Shown: positions 5,005 to 10,404 of the stretch, piece after piece
Position numbering within the stretch: the stretch's first letter is position 1
How the letters are laid out: the number at the start of each line of letters is the position of its first letter
Source of the DNA: Planctomycetota bacterium
Lineage (GTDB): Bacteria > Planctomycetota > Phycisphaerae > Phycisphaerales > UBA1924
Reading direction: 5' to 3'
DNA length: 10,404 bases
NCBI GenBank assembly: GCA_023434205.1
Contig: JAEYTB010000292.1
Location: 1 to 10,404 of the forward strand
Notes under the pieces: generated by a model
The model's database searches: none
Seen by the model: the letters and a program-made list of their open reading frames with translations, nothing else
Told to the model about the DNA's origin: nothing
Program-made: the position numbers and the translations under genes

Positions 5005-6519
5005 ATGTCTCGCATCAACACGAACGTTCAGTCTCTCATCGCTCAGCGCGTCCTCTCCCAGAACAACATGGGTCTGTCGAGCTCCCTCGAGCGCCTCAGC
5101 ACGGGCCTCAAGGTGAACCGCGGCAAGGACGACCCGGCCGGCCTGATCGCCAGCCAGAACCTGGAGGCGGGCCAGAAGGGCCTCAACGCCGCGATCAACA
5201 ACGCCCAGCGCACCGACCAGGTCGCCAACATCGCCGAGGGCGGCCTGCAGGAAGTCTCGGGTCTGCTGACCGAGCTCCAGGGCCTGCTCACCGCGTCGGC
5301 CAGCAAGGCCGGCCTCTCCGCCGAGGAGAAGCAGGCGAACCAGCTGCAGATCGACTCGATCCTGCAGACGATCGACCGCGTCTCGAGCGCGACCAACTTC
5401 CAGGGCATCAAGCTGCTCAACGGCAACTTCGACTTCCAGACCCAGGGCATCGCCGCGGGCGTGACCGACTTCAAGGTCAACGCCGCCAAGTTCTCCGGCA
5501 GCTCGCTGCAGGTCGACGTGCAGGTCACGGCTTCCGCGCAGCAGGGCGGCCTCTTCCTCTCCGCCGGCGGCACCGCCATCGACCTGGGCACCGGCTCCTC
5601 GATGGTGCTTGAGGTCACCGGCAACAAGGGCAGCCGCGAGCTGAGCTTCGCCTCGGGCACCAGCCTCGCCACCATCGCCGCCAACATCAACAGCTTCACC
5701 GACGTGACCGGCGTCACCGCCACCGTCTCGGGCAACGGCATCAAGCTGGCCAGCAACGAGTTCGGCGCTGACCAGTTCGTCAAGGTCAAGGTCCTCGACG
5801 ACGGCGACATCGCCGGCAGCAACGTCGGCATCTACAACCTCGAGGCCGACGACTTCGGCACCGCCAGCACCACCGGCTCCACCGCCTTCAGCGCCGCCCA
5901 GAACGGCGTGCAGGACAAGGGCCAGAACGTCGCGATGACCATCAACGGCATCAACGCGACCGCCAGCGGCAAGACCGCCCGCATCAACACCGACTTCCTC
6001 GACGTCTCCATCTCCCTCGACACCTCCACCTCCCAGACCCTGGGCGTCGTCGGCGGCAGCAGCGGCGCCTTCACCATCACCGGCGGCGGCGCCGACTTCC
6101 AGCTCGCCGGCAACGTCGACGTCGCCGGCAAGGTCTCCCTCGGTATCCAGGACGTCGCCGCCCGCAAGCTCGGCAACAGCACCCTGGGCTACCTCGACAC
6201 CCTCGCCTCCGGCCGCGCCAACAACGTCGTCGACGGCGACGTTGAGGACGCCCAGAAGATCGTCTCCGAGGCGATCAAGCAGGTCTCCGGCCTCCGCGGC
6301 CGCCTGGGCGCCTTCCAGAAGAACACCGTCGGCGCCACCATCCGCAGCCTCAACGTCCAGTCGGAGAACACCGCGGCGGCCCAGTCCGTCATCCGCGATG
6401 CCGACTTCGCCGCCGAGACCGCCCAGATGACCCGCAGCCAGATCCTGGTGCAGGCTTCGACCAACGTCCTCGCCATGGCCAACAGCCAGCCCCAGTCCGT
6501 CCTCTCGCTCCTCCGCTAA
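5005..6519 (+). CDS. fliC: Flagellin (second copy, 504 aa)
   Basis: This is a second filament subunit. The start is ATG 5005 (MSRINTNV), with GGAGG 8 nt upstream. The N-terminal D0/D1 (about 1-140) contains LERLSTGLKVNRGKDDPAGLIA. The C-terminal D1/D0 contains GLRGRLGAFQKN, VIRDADFAAETAQMTRSQIL and a final helix ending SVLSLLR. The central domain has a flagellin-IN-like segment (about 210-255), a NVAMTINGINATASGKTARI block, and FTITGGGADFQLA at about 356, paralogous to the first flagellin. The terminal domains are clearly homologous to the first copy while the middles have diverged, so this is an old duplication. Unlike the first copy, it sits behind a terminator and a sigma-28-like promoter and has a long structured leader, so it is probably expressed separately, perhaps as a late or major filament protein. 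A terminator follows at 6549-6585. Confidence 0.95.
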   Translation: MSRINTNVQSLIAQRVLSQNNMGLSSSLERLSTGLKVNRGKDDPAGLIASQNLEAGQKGLNAAINNAQRTDQVANIAEGGLQEVSGLLTELQGLLTASASKAGLSAEEKQANQLQIDSILQTIDRVSSATNFQGIKLLNGNFDFQTQGIAAGVTDFKVNAAKFSGSSLQVDVQVTASAQQGGLFLSAGGTAIDLGTGSSMVLEVTGNKGSRELSFASGTSLATIAANINSFTDVTGVTATVSGNGIKLASNEFGADQFVKVKVLDDGDIAGSNVGIYNLEADDFGTASTTGSTAFSAAQNGVQDKGQNVAMTINGINATASGKTARINTDFLDVSISLDTSTSQTLGVVGGSSGAFTITGGGADFQLAGNVDVAGKVSLGIQDVAARKLGNSTLGYLDTLASGRANNVVDGDVEDAQKIVSEAIKQVSGLRGRLGAFQKNTVGATIRSLNVQSENTAAAQSVIRDADFAAETAQMTRSQILVQASTNVLAMANSQPQSVLSLLR

Positions 6520-6548
6520 TCCGCGGCTGAACGAGAACACGTAACCCC

Positions 6549-6585
6549 AAGCCCCGGCTCACCCTGAGCCGGGGCTTTTCGTTTT
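6549..6585 (+). terminator. Intrinsic terminator after the second flagellin
   Basis: AGCCCCGGCTCA (6550-6561) pairs perfectly with TGAGCCGGGGCT (6565-6576) around a CCC loop, giving a 12-bp stem (13 with A6549-T6577). TTT follows at 6577-6579, then CG and TTTT. It lies 30 nt after the flagellin stop and closes the flagellar locus. Confidence 0.92.
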
Positions 6586-6587
6586 AA

Positions 6588-6967
6588 CTCCTCCCCCGGC
6601 TCCGCCCTCCCCACTCCTCCCCCGGCTCTGCGGGGGAGGTGCCGAGGCTCTGCGAGGCGGAGGGGGTTCTTATCTCCTACCGCGGCTCTGCGGGGGAGGT
6701 GCCGAGGCTCCGCGAGGCGGAGGGGGTTCTTATCTCCTCCCCCGGCTCTGCGGGGGAGGTGCCGAGGCCCTGCGAGGCGGAGGGGGTTCTTATCTCCTCC
6801 CCCAACTCCGCGGCGAAGGCGCCGAGGCTCCGCGACGCGGAGGGGGTTCTTATCTCCTCCCCCGGCTCTGCGGGGGAGGTGCCGAGGCTCTGCGAGGCGG
6901 AGGGGGCGTCTCAACTCCTCCCCCAACTCCGCGACGAAGGTGCCGAGGCTCTGCGAGGCGGAGGGGG
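6588..6967. repeat. Tandem array of six 60-bp palindrome-containing units
   Basis: Full units start at 6614, 6674, 6734, 6794, 6854 and 6915, with a 17-nt partial unit at 6588-6604. The consensus begins CTCCTCCCCCGGCTCTGCGG, continues GGGAGGTGCCGAGGCT, and closes with GCGAGGCGGAGGGGG plus linker TTCTTAT. In type A units CCTCCCCCG pairs with CGGGGGAGG around loop GCTCTG (6616-6639 in unit 1). Units 4 and 6 are a second type (B), with CCCCAACTCCGCG and CGAAGG, that lack this perfect stem, so the order is A, A', A, B, A, B. The fifth spacing is 61 nt and its linker differs. The units resemble dispersed REP-type palindromes of GC-rich bacteria, here amplified in tandem. I see no gene in 6520-7022; 6968-7022 is a C-rich pyrimidine tract leading to xerD. 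Confidence 0.9.
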
Positions 6968-7022
6968 ACTTCACTCCCCCCTCCCCTCCTCCCCCACCCC
7001 CGCCCCAACCGATGTACTCCCC

Positions 7023-7976
7023 ATGCCCGCGCCCGCCTCCCGACAACCCCTCCCCGACCACTACGCCAGGCTCCACGCCCACTTCCTCGGCTTCATCCGC
7101 GTCGAGTGCGGGCTCTCCCACAACACACTCCAGGCCTACGGCCGCGACCTGCACGACCTGCTCTCCGACCTCGCCGCGAAGTCGATCACCAGCCTCGCGG
7201 GCGCCTCCGCCCGCGATGTCTCCACCCACATCGCCGAGCTCAAGAGCAAGCGGCAGATGGCCGGCAGCTCCGTCATCCGCCACCTCGCGGCGATCAAGGT
7301 CTTCTTCCGCTGGGCACTCTCCCTCGGGCACATCGAGCGCGACCCCACCGAGGTCCTCGACCGCCCCACCCGCTGGAAGAAACTCCCCGATGTCCTCTCG
7401 CCCAGGCAGGTCGCCGCGCTCCTCGCCGCGCCCCAGCCCCCCGACAACCCCGATGACGACGGCCCACCCCTCTGGCTCCGCGACCGCGCCCTGCTCGAGC
7501 TGCTCTACGCCAGCGGCCTGCGCGCCTCTGAGGTCGCCGGCCTGCTCATGAGCGATGTCCACCCCACGCTCGGCGTCGTCCGCGTCACCGGCAAGGGCAG
7601 CAAGCAGCGCCTCGTCCCCATGGGCAAGCCCGCGCAACAGGCCCTCGACACCTACCTCCGCGACTGCCGCCCGCTGCTGCATAAACCCGACGGCCGCGAC
7701 AAGGGCCGCGTCCTGCTCTCCCGCTCCGGCCGCCCCCTCGAGCGCGTCGCCGTGTGGCAGATCGTCAAGCGCTGCGCCGCCCTCGCGGGCCTGCGCAACG
7801 TCCACCCCCACACGCTCCGCCACAGCTTCGCCACCCACCTGCTCATCGGCGGCGCCGACCTCCGCGTCGTCCAGGAACTCCTTGGCCACGCAGACATCGC
7901 CACCACGCAGATCTACACCCACGTCGACCGCTCACGCCTCAAGCAGGTCCACACCAAGCACCACCCGCGGGCGTGA
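7023..7976 (+). CDS. xerD: Tyrosine recombinase XerD
   Basis: XerD works with XerC at dif to resolve chromosome dimers at division. Taking ATG 7023 gives 317 aa, close to the family's ~300. Residues about 10-105 form the N-terminal SAM-like DNA-binding domain (LSHNTLQAYGRDL). The catalytic domain carries the complete set R167 (ASGLRASEV), K191 (TGKGSKQR), H263 and R266 (HTLRHSFATHLL), H289 (LLGHADI) and the nucleophile Y298 (QIYTHV). The ending KHHPRA matches XerD more than XerC. The start is uncertain: no Shine-Dalgarno is visible in the C-rich tract upstream. The frame stays open back to 6639 only because the 60-bp repeats lack stops, and those ~128 residues are excluded. Other phage-type integrases are possible, but the full-length similarity to XerD is strong and no att or phage genes are seen. 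It converges on the TrpF-like gene with a 24-nt gap. Confidence 0.9.
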   Translation: MPAPASRQPLPDHYARLHAHFLGFIRVECGLSHNTLQAYGRDLHDLLSDLAAKSITSLAGASARDVSTHIAELKSKRQMAGSSVIRHLAAIKVFFRWALSLGHIERDPTEVLDRPTRWKKLPDVLSPRQVAALLAAPQPPDNPDDDGPPLWLRDRALLELLYASGLRASEVAGLLMSDVHPTLGVVRVTGKGSKQRLVPMGKPAQQALDTYLRDCRPLLHKPDGRDKGRVLLSRSGRPLERVAVWQIVKRCAALAGLRNVHPHTLRHSFATHLLIGGADLRVVQELLGHADIATTQIYTHVDRSRLKQVHTKHHPRA

Positions 7977-8000
7977 CCGACCGACGAGGCCGAAACCCCT

Positions 8001-8618
8001 TCACTCCCGGTCCGCCCCCAGCACCGCCGCACAAAACTCCTCGATCAACCCCGCGTCCTTCACCCCATCCCGCTCCACGCCCGCCCCCGCGATCACCCCG
8101 TACGGCCGCACCGCCACCACCGCCTCCGCCACGTTCCGGGGGGTCAGCGCCCCCGCCAGCATCACCGGCCGGCGCACGTGCTCCAGGTGCGGCGTCAGCA
8201 GCGACCAGTCGAACCCCGCCTCCGCAACCTCGACCACGATCGCGCACACCTCATCCACCTCATCCCACAGCGCCAGCTCCCGCGCGATCGTCGCCGCGTC
8301 GTACCGCACCACCTTCAGCACATCCGGCCCGCAGCTCCGCACCAGCGGCACATCCTCCGCCCCCGACAACTGCGAGTAGATCGTCGGGCACTGCTCCTCG
8401 ATATCGCTGAACTCATCCAGCGTCGGGTCGATGAACTCCCCCACCGACGCCACCAGCGGCGGCAGCGCCCCCATGATCTCGTACGCCTCCGCCGGATCGA
8501 TCGACCCCGGCCTGCCGTGGGCGAACAGGAACCCCACCGCATCCGCCCCGGCCTCCGCCGCGGCGACCGCCAGCTCCTCGTCCGTCACACCGCCGATGGT
8601 GATCCGCGTGCGGGCCAT
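8001..8618 (-). CDS. TrpF-like (beta/alpha)8 protein lacking PRAI catalytic residues
   Basis: The 205-aa product has the length and layout of phosphoribosylanthranilate isomerase: an N-terminal ITIGGVT strand (6-12), AAAEAGADAVGFLFA (19-33), QLSG (83-86), FDWSLL (136-141), PVMLAGALTPRNVAEAV (151-167) and AGAGVERDGVKD (177-188). Known PRAI enzymes use a Cys in the KICG motif as general base and an Asp before the GGTGK-FDW loop as general acid. Here the motif is TIGG (Gly9), the Asp position is Glu130, and the GGTGK loop is deleted. Ordinary TrpF activity is therefore doubtful; it may be a repurposed or degenerate paralogue, and I give no symbol. The start ATG (8616-8618) has a GGGGAGG Shine-Dalgarno 4 nt upstream on the minus strand. 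No other trp gene is in the window. It is divergent from citrate synthase and convergent with xerD. Confidence 0.75.
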   Translation of the reverse strand: MARTRITIGGVTDEELAVAAAEAGADAVGFLFAHGRPGSIDPAEAYEIMGALPPLVASVGEFIDPTLDEFSDIEEQCPTIYSQLSGAEDVPLVRSCGPDVLKVVRYDAATIARELALWDEVDEVCAIVVEVAEAGFDWSLLTPHLEHVRRPVMLAGALTPRNVAEAVVAVRPYGVIAGAGVERDGVKDAGLIEEFCAAVLGADRE

Positions 8619-8722
8619 ACCGCCTCCCCGCCGCCCGGCCTTGGGCGAGCACCCGATCCTACGCCCCCCGCCCTTCACACGACCCTCACCCGCCCCCTCG
8701 CGCCCACACCCCGCCGCGGTTC

Positions 8723-8728
8723 TATAGT
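8723..8728 (+). promoter_or_regulatory. Possible -10 element before citrate synthase
   Basis: TATAGT matches TATAAT at five of six bases within otherwise GC-rich DNA in the 179-nt divergent gap between the TrpF-like gene and citrate synthase. No convincing -35 is seen 16-18 nt upstream. If real, transcription would start near 8735, giving a leader of about 60 nt. Confidence 0.3.
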
Positions 8729-8797
8729 CGCAGCCCCGAGGGCGTCGGCCCGCGGGAATCCTCATCAGTCGTGGTGTTTTCGGAAGGGTCATTCCAG

Positions 8798-9928
8798 ATG
8801 GCATCGTTCTCCAAAGGTCTCGAGGGCGTCGTTGCGGCCGAAACCAGGATGTCCTTCATCGACGGCGAGAAGGGCGTGCTCGAGTACGTCGGCATCCCCA
8901 TCGGCGAGCTCGCGTCCAACTCCACCTTCGAGGAGACCGTCTTCCTCCTCTGGAACACCCGCCTGCCCAGGCGGGACGAGCTCGACGCCTTCAGCCGTGC
9001 CGTCCGCGAGCGCTACGACCTGCCCGCCAAGATCGAGTCCATGCTCGCCAACATGCCCAAGGACGCCCAGCCCATGCACGTCATGCGCACGCTGGTCTCC
9101 GCCATGGGCCTCATCGACCCCGAGCCCAACGCCACCGACCTGGCCAAGGTCCGCGACAAGGCGCTGACCATGCTCGCCGTCACCCCCACCATCCTCGCCG
9201 CCTTCCACCGCCACCGCCAGGGCAAGCCCTTCATCAAGCCCGACAAGACCCTCGCCATCGCCGAGAACTTCCTCTACATGCTCAACGGCAGCAAGCCCAC
9301 CGCCGCCATGGCCAAGGCCCTCGACGTCTGCCTCGTCCTCCACACCGACCACGGCTTCAACAACTCCACCTTCGCCGCCCGCGTCGTCATCTCCACCATG
9401 AGCGACCTCTACTCCGCCCTCACCGCCGCCGTCGGCTCCCTCCGCGGCCCGCTCCACGGCGGGGCCAACGAGGAAGTCATGGTCATGCTCAACCAGATCC
9501 CCACCGTGGATGCCGCGGAGAAGTTCGTCCTCGACAAGCTCGCCAAGAAGGACAAGATCCCCGGCTTCGGCCACCGCGTCTACAAGGCCTACGACCCCCG
9601 CGCCAGCCACCTCAAGGGCCTCGCCAAGCAGCTCGCCCAGGACACCGGCAACATGGACCTCTTCGACAAGTCCACCCGCATCGAGAAGACGATGGAGACC
9701 GCCGTCGCCGCCAAGGGCATCTACCCCAACGTCGACTTCTACTCCGCCACCACCTACCACTGCATCGGCCTGCCCCTGGACCTCTTCACCCCCATGTTCG
9801 TCGTCGGCCGAATCGGCGGCTGGTCCGGACACGTCCTCGAGCAGCTCGCCGACAACCGCCTCTTCCGCCCCGCCGCGGCGTACACCGGCCCCCACGACGT
9901 CCGCTACACACCGATGGACAAGCGGTAA
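8798..9928 (+). CDS. gltA: Citrate synthase
   Basis: This enzyme condenses oxaloacetate and acetyl-CoA to citrate, the entry step of the TCA cycle in the cytoplasm. ATG 8798 (MASFSKGLEG) gives 376 aa, typical of the short CitZ/archaeal-type dimeric enzyme rather than the ~430-aa E. coli GltA. GGAAGGG (8782-8788) lies 9 nt upstream; a GTG at 8771 is possible but less likely because it would overlap that site. Catalytic residues are present: H220 in GPLHGGANEE, H259 in GFGHRVYKAYDPRA and D313 in NVDFYSA. The substrate-side HTDHGFNNST lies at 182-191 and GGWSGHVLEQ near the C-terminus. A 2-methylcitrate synthase is the main alternative, since the short family includes both. No prp or other TCA genes adjoin, so the name is kept general. 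An intrinsic terminator follows at 9954-9980. Confidence 0.93.
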   Translation: MASFSKGLEGVVAAETRMSFIDGEKGVLEYVGIPIGELASNSTFEETVFLLWNTRLPRRDELDAFSRAVRERYDLPAKIESMLANMPKDAQPMHVMRTLVSAMGLIDPEPNATDLAKVRDKALTMLAVTPTILAAFHRHRQGKPFIKPDKTLAIAENFLYMLNGSKPTAAMAKALDVCLVLHTDHGFNNSTFAARVVISTMSDLYSALTAAVGSLRGPLHGGANEEVMVMLNQIPTVDAAEKFVLDKLAKKDKIPGFGHRVYKAYDPRASHLKGLAKQLAQDTGNMDLFDKSTRIEKTMETAVAAKGIYPNVDFYSATTYHCIGLPLDLFTPMFVVGRIGGWSGHVLEQLADNRLFRPAAAYTGPHDVRYTPMDKR

Positions 9929-9953
9929 GCCTCAACATCCACCGCCAACGATA

Positions 9954-9980
9954 AAGGGCGAGCCGCCATGGCTCGCCCTT
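9954..9980. terminator. Probable bidirectional terminator between citrate synthase and the M48 peptidase
   Basis: AAGGGCGAGCC (9954-9964) pairs perfectly with GGCTCGCCCTT (9970-9980) around loop GCCAT, an 11-bp stem. The + strand continues CTGCTTTCG and the - strand continues TATCG after CCCTT. The flanks are only moderately T-rich, but the position between two converging genes suits a shared terminator. Confidence 0.75.
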
Positions 9981-10008
9981 CTGCTTTCGTGCCACCCTCA
10001 ACCCGTGC

Positions 10009-10034
10009 CACGATCATGGCTCTGCATGATCGTG
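10009..10034. other. 10-bp inverted repeat next to the M48 peptidase stop
   Basis: CACGATCATG (10009-10018) and CATGATCGTG (10025-10034) are perfect inverted repeats around GCTCTG, 8 nt past the minus-strand stop codon. No T-run follows on either strand. It may be a second convergent transcription barrier, an mRNA 3' stabiliser for the peptidase gene, or a protein-binding palindrome. Confidence 0.5.
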
Positions 10035-10042
10035 TCTTCGCT

Positions 10043-10404
10043 CTACTTCTCCGCCTTCGCCACCTGCGCATCCTCCCGGCAGTGCGCACACCACAGCACC
10101 GGGTCCCCCAGCGCCCCAAAGTCCACATTCGTCTGCCGACCCCGCAGCTTGCTCAGCATCCGCCGCTGGTACTGATCCTCGTTCGTCACCAGCCGCGTCA
10201 GGCTGTCGGAATACTCCCCCTTCAGCCGCGCCTCGATCGCCTGGATCCGCGTCTCCGGGTACGGGTGCGTCGAGAAGAACTCCGTCCCGCGGTTCCCCTG
10301 CATCGCCGCCGCCAGAACCTCCATCACCCCCCTCAGCTGCGACGGGTCCCACCCCGCCTTCGCCATGTACCGCATCCCCAGCGCATCAGACTCCAGCTCC
10401 TGCT
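10043..10404 (-). CDS. M48-family zinc metallopeptidase, C-terminal part (5' end outside window)
   Basis: The visible 119 residues on the minus strand begin QELESDALGMRYMAKAGWDP, the hallmark that follows the HEXXH helix in M48 peptidases. The first Glu of ELESD corresponds to the third zinc ligand, and the Asp four residues later is conserved. FFSTHPYPETRIQAIEARL is the usual STHP-P-R-I motif of the BepA/LoiP/Oma1-like branch, whose bacterial members act in the periplasm on outer-membrane assembly or damaged proteins. HEXXH and any signal peptide lie beyond the window. The C-terminal tail (about 45 residues) contains a CxxC (CAHC) and ends VAKAEK. The stop is TAG, complement of 10043-10045. 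It converges on citrate synthase across the terminator at 9954-9980. Confidence 0.85.
   Translation of the reverse strand, partial: QELESDALGMRYMAKAGWDPSQLRGVMEVLAAAMQGNRGTEFFSTHPYPETRIQAIEARLKGEYSDSLTRLVTNEDQYQRRMLSKLRGRQTNVDFGALGDPVLWCAHCREDAQVAKAEK

Noticed and set aside
4819..6540. Long minus-strand open frame opposite the second flagellin
   Set aside because: Its Gly/Val/Ala/Asp-rich composition is what the complement of C-ending codons produces; the plus strand encodes a clear flagellin with Shine-Dalgarno and terminator.
6588..6967. CRISPR array
   Set aside because: The units are contiguous 60-bp near-copies without variable spacers, the supposed spacer part is repeated too, and no cas genes are present.
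6516..7922. Minus-strand open frame opposite xerD and the repeat array
   Set aside because: Antisense shadow; the xerD catalytic residues are all on the plus strand and the rest is repeat translation.
6588..7976. Integron-like attC array with an integrase, or a dif site beside xerD
   Set aside because: The units lack attC core sites and carry no cassettes, the recombinase looks like housekeeping XerD without an integron-specific insertion, and no dif-like 28-mer was recognised.
8789..9895. Minus-strand open frame opposite citrate synthase
   Set aside because: Antisense shadow with biased composition; citrate synthase active-site motifs are intact on the plus strand.
9988..10009. Sigma-54 promoter on the minus strand (TGGCACG appears twice here)
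   Set aside because: The spacing between TGGCACG and TTG is 2 nt instead of 4, no GC at the -12 position, and no minus-strand gene starts downstream; the TrpF-like gene is too far away and citrate synthase lies between.

Overview
The window is very GC-rich, with codons ending overwhelmingly in C. It carries a flagellar filament locus in the order flgL-fliW-csrA-flagellin-flagellin, followed by unrelated housekeeping genes. High GC, large flagellins (518 and 504 aa) and a very large FlgL, all carrying flagellin-IN-like repeats, fit a motile planctomycete, probably near Phycisphaerae. That placement is inference from protein style, not from a marker gene.

Layout. Positions 1-1992 hold the 3' part of flgL (hook-filament junction protein). 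Then come fliW (2069-2521), csrA (2675-2998) and a first flagellin (3101-4657), all on the + strand, ending at a strong intrinsic terminator (4692-4721). A second flagellin (5005-6519) has its own candidate sigma-28 promoter (4788-4815), a roughly 180-nt structured leader, and its own terminator (6549-6585). Next is a tandem array of 60-bp palindrome-containing units (6588-6967). After it come xerD (7023-7976, +), a convergent TrpF-like gene (8001-8618, -), citrate synthase (8798-9928, +), an intrinsic terminator that probably works both ways, and the C-terminal end of an M48-type metallopeptidase (10043-10404, -).

How the genes work together. FliW, CsrA and flagellin form the partner-switching circuit known from Bacillus: CsrA represses flagellin translation, FliW sequesters CsrA, and free flagellin sequesters FliW. 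The RNA targets can be read here. The first flagellin's Shine-Dalgarno lies in the loop of a perfect 5-bp hairpin with hexaloop ACGGAG, matching the CsrA/RsmE consensus. csrA itself has an upstream hairpin with the same ACGGAG loop, suggesting autoregulation. The second flagellin's leader has two GGA-loop hairpins plus CACGGAGG at its Shine-Dalgarno.

Other points: the TrpF-like protein has lost the catalytic Cys, Asp and glycine-rich loop expected of phosphoribosylanthranilate isomerase, so it is probably not a standard PRAI. The 60-bp array is stop-free in one frame and falsely extends the xerD reading frame upstream.
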